From positions 2,763,001-2,827,000 of the forward strand of contig NZ_CP115174.1 of the NCBI RefSeq assembly GCF_027625475.1: 64,000 nucleotides of DNA, in the 5' to 3' direction. Below, piece after piece: positions 39,368 to 47,734 of the stretch. This DNA comes from Sphingomonas abietis. Its GTDB lineage: Bacteria > Pseudomonadota > Alphaproteobacteria > Sphingomonadales > Sphingomonadaceae. Under the pieces are notes generated by a model. The model saw only the letters and a list, made by a program, of their open reading frames with translations. It made no database searches and was not told the DNA's origin. Made by a program: the position numbers and the translations under genes. Every line of letters starts with the position of its first letter. Position 1 is the stretch's first letter.

Positions 39368-40290
39368 TCCGATGCCCGCGCCAGCGCCGACACCATTCCA
39401 GCCGCCACCGACAATGCGATCTCGGCAGCACCGATCGCGCCGATATCGATGCCGGCCGGCCCATCGATGCGATCGAGATCGGCTGCCGCCACGCCCAGCG
39501 CCGCCAGCCGCTCGCGCCGTGCCGCATGGCTGCGCCGCGAGCCCAAAGCCGCGACATAGCCGGTCGGCGCGGACAAGGCCGCGAACAGGGCGGGATCATC
39601 GATCTTGATGTCATGGCTGAGCGTCACCACCGCCGTCGCCGGATCCGGGCGGAACGCCGCGATCGCCTCATCCGGCCAACGATCGTCCAGATCGACATCG
39701 GGGAAACGCTCGGCGGTCAGGAAGCGGGCACGCGGATCGATCACCACCGGCCGGATGCCCAATGTTCGCGCGATCCCCACCAACGACTGGGCGATCTGGA
39801 CCGCTCCCACGATCAGTAGCCGGCGCGGCGGCGGGTAGCGGTTGACGAAGGCATCGCCATCGGGTGCTTCGCCGATCATGCTCGCGCCACTGGCGAGATC
39901 GGTTCGCACCGGCAGCGATCGCCCCTCTGCCCGAGCCGTCTCAATCGCATCGAACAGCGCCGGCGGGAAACCAGCCTCGCCCACAGGCTGGACCAGCACC
40001 TCGATATCGCCGCCACATGGCAACCCGACTTGCCAAGCCGAATCGGCGGTCACGCCATAGCGATGGCGTTGCGGCCGACCGCTCGCGATCACCTCCGCCG
40101 CGACGGCCAGCACCTCGCCCTCGACACAGCCCCCCGACACCGATCCCTCCAGCCGCCCATCGGCGTGGACGAGCATGTGGCTGCCGCGCGGGCGCGGTGC
40201 GGACCCCCAGGTCGAGAGAACCGTGGCGATCGCCATCGGGCCGCCCTGCCAGTGATGATATGCGGAGAAGACGCTGTCGTTATCGGCCAT
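39364..40290 (-). CDS. XdhC/CoxI-family molybdoenzyme maturation protein
   Basis: 308 residues. The N-terminal XdhC_CoxI domain ('MAIATVLSTWGSAPRPRGSH', 'EGSVSGGCVEGEVL', 'GLPCGGDIEVLVQP') is followed by a Rossmann-like XdhC_C domain ('RRLLIVGAVQIAQSLVGIAR', 'GYVAALGSRRSHAARRERL'). Such proteins bind and sulfurate the molybdenum cofactor before insertion. Paired with the MocA-like gene by a 4-bp overlap. Confidence 0.92.
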   Translation of the reverse strand: MADNDSVFSAYHHWQGGPMAIATVLSTWGSAPRPRGSHMLVHADGRLEGSVSGGCVEGEVLAVAAEVIASGRPQRHRYGVTADSAWQVGLPCGGDIEVLVQPVGEAGFPPALFDAIETARAEGRSLPVRTDLASGASMIGEAPDGDAFVNRYPPPRRLLIVGAVQIAQSLVGIARTLGIRPVVIDPRARFLTAERFPDVDLDDRWPDEAIAAFRPDPATAVVTLSHDIKIDDPALFAALSAPTGYVAALGSRRSHAARRERLAALGVAAADLDRIDGPAGIDIGAIGAAEIALSVAAGMVSALARASE

Positions 40291-40599
40291 GCCTATCAGA
40301 TAGGCAGGAAAGACCGCCCCGCACAGGGGGTCGCGTCACGGCAGGTCCATCCCGTCGCTTTCGCCGCTGATCGGCGGGCCACCATTGCCGCCACCGGGAT
40401 CAAGCAACCGGGGCGGGAGGCTCGCCGCCCAGGCCTGCTCGGCGCCATCGCCCCACCCCGCGCCGATGTCCCGTCACCACCATGAGCGCGGCCGTCGCGA
40501 GGGGCGCCGCGCTACGGCGTCGGTTCCAGCCGGCGCGCGACCTATGCCCCGGTGCGACAGGCGGCACGCCGCCTCAAAAACGGGCCGGTGCCCAGCCGC
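40291..40599. other. 309-bp gap, possible gene remnant
   Basis: No complete gene. On the minus strand a frame ending at TGA 40336 reads like the C-terminus of a protein ('AWAASLPPRLLDPGGGNGG' and then 'PPISGESDGMDLP'), but it is closed by an upstream stop near 40465 and has no start codon, so it may be a decayed gene end or chance. GCCTATC-A-GATAGGC at 40289-40303 is a small palindrome at the xdhC start. Nothing else is visible. Confidence 0.3.
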
Positions 40600-41211
40600 T
40601 CAATAGCCCATCAGGCTGAGCACTTCCTGGCGGCTGCGCTCATCGTCGCGGAATACGCCGAGCATCCGGCTGGTCACCATGCCGACGCCGGGCGTCCGCA
40701 CCCCGCGCGCGGTCATGCAGGCGTGGCTTGCCTCGATCACCACCGCGACGCCGGCCGGCTGGAGCTTGTCCCAGATGCAGTCGGCGACCTGCGCGGTCAG
40801 CCGCTCCTGCACCTGGAGCCTGCGCGCGAACCCCTGGAGCACGCGCGCCAGCTTGGAGATGCCGACCACGCGGTCCTTGGGCAGATAGGCGATCGAGGCC
40901 TTGCCGATGATCGGCGCCATATGATGCTCGCAATGCGACTGAAACGGGATGTCCTTCAGCAGCACGACATCGTCGTAACCGCCCACCTCCTCGAACGTCC
41001 GGGACAGATGGTAGCCGGGATCATTGCCATAGCCCGAGCAATATTCCTTCCATGCGCGCGCCACCCGCTTGGGGGTATCGAGCAGGCCTTCGCGCGAGGG
41101 ATCATCGCCGGCCCAGCGGATCAGCGTGCGGATCGCCTCCGCCACATCGTCCGGCACCGGCAGTTTGGGGGTTTCGGCGACCAGATCGCCATCCTCGGGG
41201 TGTTGCGTCAT
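40600..41211 (-). CDS. folE: GTP cyclohydrolase I
   Basis: 203 residues from ATG 41211 (13 further codons open upstream). First step of tetrahydrofolate synthesis: GTP to dihydroneopterin triphosphate. '[20 protein letters not shown]', zinc site '[20 protein letters not shown]', and the second zinc Cys in '[16 protein letters not shown]' are all present, as is '[11 protein letters not shown]'. Stands alone between the 309-bp gap and a terminator. Confidence 0.95.
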   Translation of the reverse strand: MTQHPEDGDLVAETPKLPVPDDVAEAIRTLIRWAGDDPSREGLLDTPKRVARAWKEYCSGYGNDPGYHLSRTFEEVGGYDDVVLLKDIPFQSHCEHHMAPIIGKASIAYLPKDRVVGISKLARVLQGFARRLQVQERLTAQVADCIWDKLQPAGVAVVIEASHACMTARGVRTPGVGMVTSRMLGVFRDDERSRQEVLSLMGY

Positions 41212-41248
41212 CCGGTTGCTGTGGGGACGGCAACACCGCTCTTCAAGC

Positions 41249-41282
41249 AAAAAAGGGCAGCGATCCCGAAGGATCGCCGCCC
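41249..41282 (-). terminator. Rho-independent terminator downstream of wrbA
   Basis: Stem 41255-41266 / 41271-41282 with one mismatch (GGGCAGCGATCC against GGATCGCCGCCC) and a CGAA/TTCG tetraloop, followed on the minus strand by six T (41254-41249). Classical intrinsic terminator for the leftward wrbA transcript, 38 bp upstream of the folE start. Confidence 0.85.
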
Positions 41283-41304
41283 TTTACGCGAACGCTACAG
41301 GAAC

Positions 41305-41904
41305 TTAGCCGAAGATCTTGATCGCCGTCTTCGCGACCAGCTCGCCCTGGTGGCGGGCGCCGTCGAGTTCGGTGGCGCTCGGCTGGCGCGAACCATCGCC
41401 TGCCGCGATCGTGGTGGCGCCATAAGGCGATCCGCCGGTCACTTCGTCGACCTTGAGCTGACCCTGGAAGCTGTAGGGTAGGCCGACGATGGTGAGGCCG
41501 AAATGCAGCAGGTTGGTGATGACCGAGAACAGCGTGGTCTCCTGCCCGCCATGCTGGCTGGCAGTCGAGACGAAGGCCGCGCCGACCTTGCCGTTGAGCG
41601 CGCCGCGTGCCCACAGGCCGCCGGCCTGATCGAGGAAGGTCGCCATCTGCGAGGGCATACGCCCGAAACGGGTGCCGACGCCGATGATGATCGCATCATA
41701 ATCCTCGAGCTCCGCGACGGTCGCGATCTCGGCCTTCTGGTCGAGCTTGAAGTAGGACGCCTTGGCGACCTCTTCCGGCACGGTTTCGGGCACCCGACGG
41801 ATCACCGCCTCGGCACCGCCGGCCCGCACGCCTTCCGCCATGGCTTCGGCCATCTGCTCGATATGCCCGTAAGCGGAATGATAGAGGACCAGAACCTTCG
41901 CCAT
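41305..41904 (-). CDS. wrbA: NAD(P)H:quinone oxidoreductase type IV (WrbA)
   Basis: 199 residues from ATG 41904 with GGGAG seven bases upstream. Flavodoxin-like FMN enzyme that reduces quinones by two electrons. '[20 protein letters not shown]' binds the FMN phosphate, followed by '[20 protein letters not shown]', '[19 protein letters not shown]' and '[20 protein letters not shown]'. Ends just before a strong terminator, so it is probably monocistronic. Confidence 0.95.
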   Translation of the reverse strand: MAKVLVLYHSAYGHIEQMAEAMAEGVRAGGAEAVIRRVPETVPEEVAKASYFKLDQKAEIATVAELEDYDAIIIGVGTRFGRMPSQMATFLDQAGGLWARGALNGKVGAAFVSTASQHGGQETTLFSVITNLLHFGLTIVGLPYSFQGQLKVDEVTGGSPYGATTIAAGDGSRQPSATELDGARHQGELVAKTAIKIFG

Positions 41905-42056
41905 AATCGTTCTCCCGAAAGCGGCGCCAGACGGCGGCGCTGAACTCGGCAGAAGACCTAGCGGCGCACGGGCATCGCAGCCACCGCCATAAATCAGGAT
42001 CAATCGTTCGAATTTATCGAAAAGGCACCGATCGACGTCGTCCGGCGGCCGACGGT

Positions 42057-42305
42057 CTATTCGTCCCGCAGGAACTCGCCCGCGAGATGCCCCGCCAGCC
42101 GGTCGATCTCGTCCGGATTGAGCACCCAGGTCCGCGTCCTGCGGCCGGCACGTGCCGTGGGCTGGCTGAGCAGCACCCGGGCATCAGCCCGGGCGGCGGG
42201 CGTCAGCATCCGGAAATGCTTCGCGCAATCGCCGAGCGTGCCGATCAGCGGCGCGGTGCCGTCCAGGTCGATCAAGGTCGCGGGCTGTCCGAAATCGATG
42301 GTCAT
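42057..42305 (-). CDS. Small conserved-looking hypothetical protein
   Basis: 82 residues beginning '[20 protein letters not shown]', with a basic middle ([13 protein letters not shown]) and an acidic end. No signal peptide or membrane helix. Family not recognised. It lies alone between wrbA and the tRNA gene and has good codon use. ATG 42305 follows a GAGTAG-like weak ribosome site. Confidence 0.55.
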   Translation of the reverse strand: MTIDFGQPATLIDLDGTAPLIGTLGDCAKHFRMLTPAARADARVLLSQPTARAGRRTRTWVLNPDEIDRLAGHLAGEFLRDE

Positions 42306-42391
42306 CAGCGGCTACTCCTCTTGTCGAGACCGACAGCCTCGCCACCATCGCCCTTCGACCAGCCAATTCGATCGATGGGCGGTAAGATGAT

Positions 42392-42468
42392 TGGTGGTCC
42401 CGGAGGGACTCGAACCCCCGACGCCCACTTTAGGAAAGTGGCGCTCTATCCGGCTGAGCTACGGAACC
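42392..42468 (-). tRNA. tRNA-Arg (anticodon CCU)
   Basis: 77 nt including an encoded CCA end. Acceptor stem GGTTCCG pairs with CGGGACC (one G-T), D-arm TAGCTCAGCCGGATAGAGC, anticodon arm CCACT-TTCCTAA-AGTGG giving CCT (reads AGG), and T-arm with GGTTCGAGTCC. Complete cloverleaf by eye. It decodes the rare AGG arginine codon in this GC-rich genome. Confidence 0.95.
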
Positions 42469-42506
42469 GTTCCGATGCGGAGCGTTAGGCGAGGCTCTGT
42501 TCCCGG

Positions 42507-42920
42507 TCAATTGTCCCGCGCCGGATCGCGCACCGGAAAGGGCAGCGGCGCGACCGGCACGCCCTCTTCGACCAACATCTTCGCTTCGGTCGGCGTGGCC
42601 TGGCCGTGGATCACCCTATTCTCGGCATCACCGACATGGATGGCCCGTGCTTCGGCGGCGAATCGGGAGCCGACATCCTCGGAGCCGGCGAGCATCTTCG
42701 CCTGTGCCATCATCATCGCCTGCATCACGGCCCTCGCATCCGGCGCGCCTTTGCCGCCCGTCGAAATGCGCGGCGCCATCGGCGCCTTGCCCACATCCCC
42801 GTCCCCGCAGATCGGGCAGGAGACCAGGTGGCGCGCGTGTTGATCGTCATAGTCGGCCTGGCTACCGAACCACGCCTCGAACACATGACCGGACGAGCAA
42901 GCGAGATCGAAGACGATCAT
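42507..42920 (-). CDS. DUF1178 family protein
   Basis: 137 residues from ATG 42920. Begins 'MIVFDLACSSGHVFEAWFGS' and continues 'VSCPICGDGDVGKAPMAPRI', the zinc-ribbon-like pattern of DUF1178, with the C-terminal 'RAIHVGDAENRVIHGQATP' conserved in the family. Function unknown. Overlaps the stop of the nitrilase gene by 4 bp (ATGA), an order (nitrilase then DUF1178) common in alphaproteobacteria. Confidence 0.9.
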   Translation of the reverse strand: MIVFDLACSSGHVFEAWFGSQADYDDQHARHLVSCPICGDGDVGKAPMAPRISTGGKGAPDARAVMQAMMMAQAKMLAGSEDVGSRFAAEARAIHVGDAENRVIHGQATPTEAKMLVEEGVPVAPLPFPVRDPARDN

Positions 42921-43744
42921 GCCTGCGCCACGTCGGGGATCGGCCGGCGATGCTTCAGTGCCGGAATCCGCGCGCGCACGTCGCGGAGGCGATCGAGGTC
43001 GATCTCGGCGAAGCCGACGCCGGTCGCCTCGTCCATGTCGAGCAAGACCTCGCCCCACGGATCGATCACCAGCGAGTGGCCATAAGTCAGACGGCCATCC
43101 TCATGCTCGCCCACCTGCGCGGCGGCGATCACGAAGCATCCCGCCTCGATCGCGCGAGCCCGCAACAGCACATGCCAATGCGCCTGACCGGTCGGCACCG
43201 TGAACGCAGCCGGCACGGCGAGAATCTCGGCACCGGCATTGCTGAGCGCGCGATAAAGATCGGGAAAACGCATATCGTAGCAGATCGAGAAACCCAGCTT
43301 CCCTGCCGGCGTCTCCGCCACCACCGCGCCGGCCCCCGGCGCATAGGCCGCGGATTCACGCCAGCTCTCGCCGGTCGCGAGATCGACGTCGAACAGATGG
43401 AGCTTGTCGTAGCGGGTGCGGATGTCGCCGCCGGCGTCGATCAGGAAGCCGCGATTGACGTAGCGGGTCTCGTCACCGCCCGGCCGCAGCGCCAGCGAAC
43501 CGAGTTGCACCCACAGCCCGAGCCGCGCCGCCGCCGCGCGGGCCGCCGCGAGCACGACATCGTCCGCCTCGCCGACGATCGACGCCGCCCCGCGCCGGCG
43601 ATCGCGATCCAGCAGACCGCTCATCTCCGGCGTGAACAGGATCGCGGCACCCCCCGCGGCCGCTTCGTCCATCGCGGACACGAGCGTGCGGGCATTGGCG
43701 GCGGGATCGATCCCGCTGGTCATCTGGAGGACGGCGATCCGCAT
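42917..43744 (-). CDS. Carbon-nitrogen hydrolase (Nit1/Nit2-type)
   Basis: 275 residues with the nitrilase triad: Glu in 'ILFTPEMSGLL' (E40), Lys in 'RYDKLHLFDVD' and Cys in 'LGFSICYDMRFPDLYRAL'. The Nit-type proteins are omega-amidases, often repairing deaminated glutathione. The glutaredoxin gene lies directly upstream, which fits a glutathione-related job (inference). Downstream overlap with DUF1178. Confidence 0.9.
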   Translation of the reverse strand: MRIAVLQMTSGIDPAANARTLVSAMDEAAAGGAAILFTPEMSGLLDRDRRRGAASIVGEADDVVLAAARAAAARLGLWVQLGSLALRPGGDETRYVNRGFLIDAGGDIRTRYDKLHLFDVDLATGESWRESAAYAPGAGAVVAETPAGKLGFSICYDMRFPDLYRALSNAGAEILAVPAAFTVPTGQAHWHVLLRARAIEAGCFVIAAAQVGEHEDGRLTYGHSLVIDPWGEVLLDMDEATGVGFAEIDLDRLRDVRARIPALKHRRPIPDVAQA

Positions 43745-43749
43745 GATCG

Positions 43750-44007
43750 TCAGGCGGCCAGCAGCCGATCCAACTCGCCCTTCGCGTCGAGCGCGGCGAT
43801 ATCGTCCGACCCGCCGACATGCTGGCCGTCGATGAAGATCGAGGGAACGGTGGTGTGCCCCGGTGCGCGCTCCAGCATCTCCTGCCGCTTCGGGCCACCC
43901 ATGGTGATGTCGATCTCCTCATAGGCGGCGCCCTTGGACGCCAGCAGCTGCCGCGCCCGCGAGCAATAGGGGCAGCCCATCTTGGTATACATCTCGATTT
44001 TGGCCAT
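43750..44007 (-). CDS. grxC: Glutaredoxin 3
   Basis: 85 residues from ATG 44007 (AAAGGA upstream). Dithiol glutaredoxin with the CPYC active site at C12-C15 ('YTKMGCPYCSRARQLL') and the glutathione-binding 'TTVPSIFIDGQHVGGSDDI'. Reduces protein disulfides and mixed glutathione disulfides. Sits between comF and the nitrilase gene on one strand with short gaps. Confidence 0.95.
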   Translation of the reverse strand: MAKIEMYTKMGCPYCSRARQLLASKGAAYEEIDITMGGPKRQEMLERAPGHTTVPSIFIDGQHVGGSDDIAALDAKGELDRLLAA

Positions 44008-44057
44008 GATGCGTGATCCTTTCGTTTCCAGAGACCTGTGGATGGCAGGCCGGATTG

Positions 44058-44816
44058 TCAACGCTGCGCCTCATCGTCGCGCAGGACGCGCGCCCAGCAG
44101 AGCAGCCGTATCTCGGCCGCGCCGGCCCGTCGCAGCACCTTGGCGCAGGCCCCGGCGGTGGCACCGCTGGTATAGACGTCATCGACCAGCAGCACAGCCC
44201 GCCCCTTCACCGCCCGCTTGCCGGCAATGGACATTGCAAAGACCCCCGCCACCGCCTTGGCACGATCCTTCCGGCCGAGGCCACGCAGCACCGGCGTCGC
44301 CCTTGCCCGGATCAACAGATCCGGGGCGCACTCCAGCCCCGCCCGGTCGGCGACGCCCCGCGCGATCAGCAGTGCCTGATTATAACCCCGCGACCATAGC
44401 CGCCAGCGATGCAGCGGCACCGGCACGACCAGAGTGTCCGGAGGAACCTCACCGACGAGCCGCGCCATCTGCTTCGCCATCATCCGCGCGACACCCGGCC
44501 GACCACCATATTTCAACCGCAAGGCGACCGTTCGCGCGACCTCGCCATAAGCGACGGCGGCCGCGGCGCGATCAAATGCGGGCGGATCGGCATGGCATGC
44601 GCCGCACATCGCATCGACGCCGAGATCGTGCGGAAGGGGCACGGCACAACGCATACAGGCGGGGCTGCCCAGAAATTCGAGCTTCTGCCAGCAATCGACG
44701 CAAAAGCGATGATCGCCGTCCACGATCAGGCCGCAGCCGGGGCAGCGCGGCGGCAAGATGACATCGAGCGTCGTCGAGCAGACGATGCGCAGCAGTCGGG
44801 CAGCGGAGGAAGCCAT
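44058..44816 (-). CDS. comF: ComF family protein (phosphoribosyltransferase-like)
   Basis: 252 residues from ATG 44816; an in-frame ATG at 44861 would overlap the divergent methyltransferase start. N-terminal zinc cysteines ('CPGCG', 'CVDC', 'CMRC', 'CGAC') followed by a PRTase fold with 'VPVPLHRWRLWSRGYNQA' and the PRPP loop 'RAVLLVDDVYTSGATAGAC'. ComF is needed for DNA uptake in competent bacteria; many non-competent species carry it, so natural transformation cannot be inferred. Confidence 0.9.
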   Translation of the reverse strand: MASSAARLLRIVCSTTLDVILPPRCPGCGLIVDGDHRFCVDCWQKLEFLGSPACMRCAVPLPHDLGVDAMCGACHADPPAFDRAAAAVAYGEVARTVALRLKYGGRPGVARMMAKQMARLVGEVPPDTLVVPVPLHRWRLWSRGYNQALLIARGVADRAGLECAPDLLIRARATPVLRGLGRKDRAKAVAGVFAMSIAGKRAVKGRAVLLVDDVYTSGATAGACAKVLRRAGAAEIRLLCWARVLRDDEAQR

Positions 44817-44859
44817 GTTCTGCTTGTCCGTCGGCAGGCGGCACGGCACAAGCCTCGCC

Positions 44860-45723
44860 ATGGCATCCTCCCCTCCCGAGCCGTTCGATCGCCGCCGCCG
44901 CCGCGCCCGCCGCGATCGCGCCCTCGCGCGTTTCGAGGATCATGGATTCCTGACCCATCACATCGCCGACGAGTTGCTCGCCCGCCTGGAAGCGATCGAC
45001 CGGACCTTCACGCGTGCGCTGGTGATCGGCGCCGGCGATGGCCGGATCGGCGAGGCCCTCCGCGCCAAGGGGCTGTGGGTGGTCATTGCCGATGCCGGCT
45101 TTGGAGCGGCCAGGGCGGCCAGCGGTGTCCAGTGCGACGAAGACCGCTTGCCCTTCGCCGATGGCGCGTTCGATCTGGTGATCTCGGCGGGCGTGCTGGA
45201 TAGCGTCAATGACGTCCCCGGCGCGCTGCTGCTCGCCCGCCGCGTGCTGCGGCCGGACGGGCTGTTCATGGCCGGCTTCCTCGGCGCCGGCAGCCTGCCG
45301 CGCCTGCGCGCCGCGATGCTCCAGGCCGATTTCGCGGGCGGCGGCGGGGTAGCGCCGCGCATCCATCCGCAGATCGACGTGCGTTCGGCCGGCGACCTGC
45401 TGGCGCGAGCCGGCTTCGCGCTGCCGGTGTCGGACGGCGAAGCGCTCGACGCGCGTTATCGCGGCCTCGACGGGCTGCTGGCCGATCTCCGTTTCGGCGC
45501 GCAGGGCGGCGTGTTGGCCGGCGACCGCCAGCCGCTCGGCCGGATGCAGGCTGCCGCCGCGCATGGCGCCTTCCTGTCCGAAGCCGACGAGGATGGGCGC
45601 GTCACCGAGACGTTCGAGATTGTCTACCTGATCGGATGGGCTCCCGACGCCTCGCAACCCAAGCCGGCCCGGCGTGGCAGCGCGGTGGCCTCGCTGGCCA
45701 GCGCGCTGAAGACCAAGGGATAG
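44860..45723 (+). CDS. SAM-dependent methyltransferase, NDUFAF5-like
   Basis: 287 residues from ATG 44860. Starts with a basic stretch ('FDRRRRRARRDRALARF') found in the NDUFAF5/BioC-like group, then a class I methyltransferase: 'ALVIGAGDGRIGEALRAKG' (SAM loop), 'EDRLPFADGAFDLVISAGVL', 'ARRVLRPDGLFMAGFLG'. The mitochondrial relative modifies a complex I subunit. It is back-to-back with comF, whose longer possible start overlaps this ATG. BioC is less likely, as no other biotin gene is adjacent. Confidence 0.82.
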   Translation: MASSPPEPFDRRRRRARRDRALARFEDHGFLTHHIADELLARLEAIDRTFTRALVIGAGDGRIGEALRAKGLWVVIADAGFGAARAASGVQCDEDRLPFADGAFDLVISAGVLDSVNDVPGALLLARRVLRPDGLFMAGFLGAGSLPRLRAAMLQADFAGGGGVAPRIHPQIDVRSAGDLLARAGFALPVSDGEALDARYRGLDGLLADLRFGAQGGVLAGDRQPLGRMQAAAAHGAFLSEADEDGRVTETFEIVYLIGWAPDASQPKPARRGSAVASLASALKTKG

Positions 45724-45726
45724 ACC

Positions 45727-46134
45727 CTAGACCAGCGCCTCGAGCAGCCCAATCAGCGGCCTGTCCGGTGCCGGCATGTCGAGCGCATGGAGTTCGACCG
45801 GCCTCACCCACCGCAGCGCCGACGCCTCCAGAGGTTGCGGGATTCCCTGCCACTTGCGGCAGACATGGAGCAGCAGGAGAAGATGGCGTGCGCCGAGCGG
45901 CTCGCTGGCAAAGGCGGCAGGCGCAAGACATGCCGCCTCCACATCGATGCCCAGTTCCTCATGCAGTTCGCGGACCAGCGCCCCGGCCGGCGTCTCGCCA
46001 GGCTCGATCTTGCCGCCTGGAAACTCCCATAGTCCCGCCAGCGCTCCCTGCGAACGCTGCTGGACCAGCACGCGTCCGTCCGCATCGATCAAGGCCGCCG
46101 CCGAAACCAGTAATAACCCGAAACATGGTTCCAT
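45727..46134 (-). CDS. mutT: MutT-like Nudix hydrolase (8-oxo-dGTP diphosphatase)
   Basis: 135 residues. Nudix box 'GGKIEPGETPAGALVRELHE' continues ELGI, matching GX5EX7REUXEEXGU completely, preceded by 'GLWEFP'. The family cleans oxidised dGTP from the nucleotide pool. It converges with the methyltransferase gene (3 bp apart) and is divergent from the first Flp pilin. Confidence 0.9.
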   Translation of the reverse strand: MEPCFGLLLVSAAALIDADGRVLVQQRSQGALAGLWEFPGGKIEPGETPAGALVRELHEELGIDVEAACLAPAAFASEPLGARHLLLLLHVCRKWQGIPQPLEASALRWVRPVELHALDMPAPDRPLIGLLEALV

Positions 46135-46204
46135 GGGCGTAAATCTTCCTTAAGCCTAAACGAATATTCGGGAAATAGGGACGTGAGGATAACAGGGGAC
46201 ATGT

Positions 46205-46381
46205 GTGCGGAAAATCCGCGATTTTGTACGCGATGAACGCGGAGGGACGCTCATTGAATATGGGCTCATTCTCGCGCTGATCTTCGTCGTCATGCTGGTC
46301 GCGGTCCAGTCTCTCGCCGTCCATGTCACCGGCACGATCAATCACGTCAAAAACGATGTCCTCTCCTCAACAGATGCTTAA
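46205..46381 (+). CDS. Flp-type pilin, short
   Basis: 58 residues from GTG 46205, with AGGGG upstream. 'MRKIRDFVRDERGGTLIEYG' followed by a hydrophobic helix is a type IVb (Flp/Fap) prepilin; cleavage after G13 would put Glu at mature +5 followed by Tyr. The C-terminal half differs from the neighbouring pilin. Export and assembly would need a Tad machine and prepilin peptidase, not seen in the window. Confidence 0.82.
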   Translation: MRKIRDFVRDERGGTLIEYGLILALIFVVMLVAVQSLAVHVTGTINHVKNDVLSSTDA

Positions 46382-46393
46382 CCCATTGTTTAC
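46378..46393. promoter_or_regulatory. CtrA-like box upstream of the second Flp pilin
   Basis: TTAACCCATTGTTTAC fits the CtrA consensus TTAA-N7-TTAA(C) with one mismatch. It overlaps the stop codon of the first pilin gene and is 118 bp before ATG 46511. CtrA directly activates the Caulobacter pilA gene, which makes such a site meaningful here. Motif evidence only. Confidence 0.45.
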
Positions 46394-46510
46394 GATAAGT
46401 TCTTCGGCTGGGATTTAAACATTTGGCAACCCCCTTCGACGTACATCGCTCCTTGCCAAGCCGAAGGGCGAAGCCGGGTAGTGTTACGGACGAGACGTAG
46501 GAGAAATTTC

Positions 46511-46672
46511 ATGCGCAAGCTTCTGAAGAACAACAAGGGTGCCACCGCCATCGAGTACGGCCTGATCGCCGCTCTGATCGCCGTCGCCGCGATTTCCGCG
46601 ATGAGCGCGCTCGGCTCGAATCTGAAGAACACCTTCAACAAGGTGTCGACGAACATGGCTTCGACCGGCTGA
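46511..46672 (+). CDS. Flp-family type IVb pilin
   Basis: 53 residues from ATG 46511 with AGGAGA before it. 'MRKLLKNNKGATAIEYGLIA' is the textbook Flp prepilin start: cleavage after G10 leaves ATAIEY with Glu at +5, then one hydrophobic helix and a short polar tail. Major subunit of tight-adherence pili. It follows the shorter Flp gene by 129 bp and ends before a strong terminator. It is an orphan with respect to cpa/tad genes in this window. Confidence 0.92.
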   Translation: MRKLLKNNKGATAIEYGLIAALIAVAAISAMSALGSNLKNTFNKVSTNMASTG

Positions 46673-46694
46673 TAACGGCTGATCGTCGCAACAG

Positions 46695-46725
46695 AAGAGC
46701 CGGCGGGACATTCCCGCCGGCTCTT
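46695..46725 (+). terminator. Strong intrinsic terminator after the Flp pilin
   Basis: Perfect 14-bp stem, AAGAGCCGGCGGGA at 46695-46708 and its complement at 46712-46725, CAT loop, then TT-C-G-TTT. Placed 22 bp after the pilin stop codon. It also could serve the leftward accA transcript. Confidence 0.85.
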
Positions 46726-46784
46726 TTCGTTTGAGCAGAGGCGCACAGATGGCGCGCAAGCAGCCTTCGCGAAGGCCGGCCGGC

Positions 46785-47723
46785 TCAGCCGATGGAGAGG
46801 AACTTGTCCCGGCGGCGCTGCCGAACTTCGGCCGCCGATAGAGGCGCAAGCGCATCCAGCTCTTCGCCGAGCGCTACGCCGAGTGCTGCGACCGCCGCCG
46901 CCCGATCGCGATGCGCACCGCCCACCGGTTCCGGCACGATCCGATCGACGACGCCGAGCTTTTCCAGATCCTGCGCGGTGATCTTCATCGCATCGGCGGC
47001 ATCGGCGGCCTTCTCGGCCGTGCGCCACAGGATCGAGGCGCAGCCTTCGGGCGAGATCACCGAATACACCGCATGTTCGAACATCAAGACGCGGTTCGCC
47101 GCCGCCAGCGCGATCGCACCGCCGGAGCCGCCCTCGCCCACCACGGCCGATACCATCGGCACGCCGAGCGCCAGACAGGCCTCGGTGGAGCGCGCAATCG
47201 CTTCCGCCTGCCCGCGTTCTTCAGCCTGCACGCCGGGAAAGGCTCCCGAGGTGTCGACCAATGTCACCACCGGCAGCCCGAAGCGATCGGCCAGTTCGAG
47301 CAGCCGGATCGCCTTGCGATAGCCTTCGGGCTTGGCCATGCCGAAATTATGCTTGAGCCGGGTCGCGGTATCCTCGCCCTTCTCATGGCCGATCACCATC
47401 ACCCGGCGCCCGCCGATCTGGCCGAAGCCGCCGATGATCGCCTGATCGTCGGAAAAGGCGCGGTCGCCAGCGAGCGGCATGAAATCGTCGACGAAACCGG
47501 CGATATAATCCTTGAGATGCGGGCGCTGCGGATGCCGCGCGACCTGGGTCTTCTGCCACGGCGTCAGCTTGGCATAGGTATCCCGCAGCATCTTGTCGGC
47601 CTTGGCCTCCAGCTTCTGCACCTCCTGCTCGATATCGAGCGAGCCCGAATCGGCGGTGTCACGCAGCTCCGCCACGCGGGTGCGCAGTTCGGCGATCGGC
47701 TTTTCGAAATCGAGAAACATCAT
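46785..47723 (-). CDS. accA: Acetyl-CoA carboxylase carboxyltransferase subunit alpha
   Basis: 312 residues, full length. Coiled N-terminal helices ('[17 protein letters not shown]'), then '[20 protein letters not shown]', '[20 protein letters not shown]', '[20 protein letters not shown]' and '[19 protein letters not shown]', the crotonase-type carboxyltransferase signatures. Pairs with AccD (61993-62847) to make malonyl-CoA for fatty acids. It follows xerD by 11 bp on the same strand. Confidence 0.96.
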   Translation of the reverse strand: MMFLDFEKPIAELRTRVAELRDTADSGSLDIEQEVQKLEAKADKMLRDTYAKLTPWQKTQVARHPQRPHLKDYIAGFVDDFMPLAGDRAFSDDQAIIGGFGQIGGRRVMVIGHEKGEDTATRLKHNFGMAKPEGYRKAIRLLELADRFGLPVVTLVDTSGAFPGVQAEERGQAEAIARSTEACLALGVPMVSAVVGEGGSGGAIALAAANRVLMFEHAVYSVISPEGCASILWRTAEKAADAADAMKITAQDLEKLGVVDRIVPEPVGGAHRDRAAAVAALGVALGEELDALAPLSAAEVRQRRRDKFLSIG

Positions 47724-47734
47724 GGATCGAGCGA

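Noticed and set aside
42392..42468. tRNA-Arg as an integration site with an adjacent island
   Set aside because: Both flanks are ordinary core genes; no duplicated tRNA 3' end was noticed within the window.
44758..45723. Methyltransferase called as BioC (malonyl-ACP methyltransferase)
   Set aside because: No bio genes are adjacent and the N-terminal basic stretch and length fit NDUFAF5-like proteins better; bioB is 17 kb away in a different operon.
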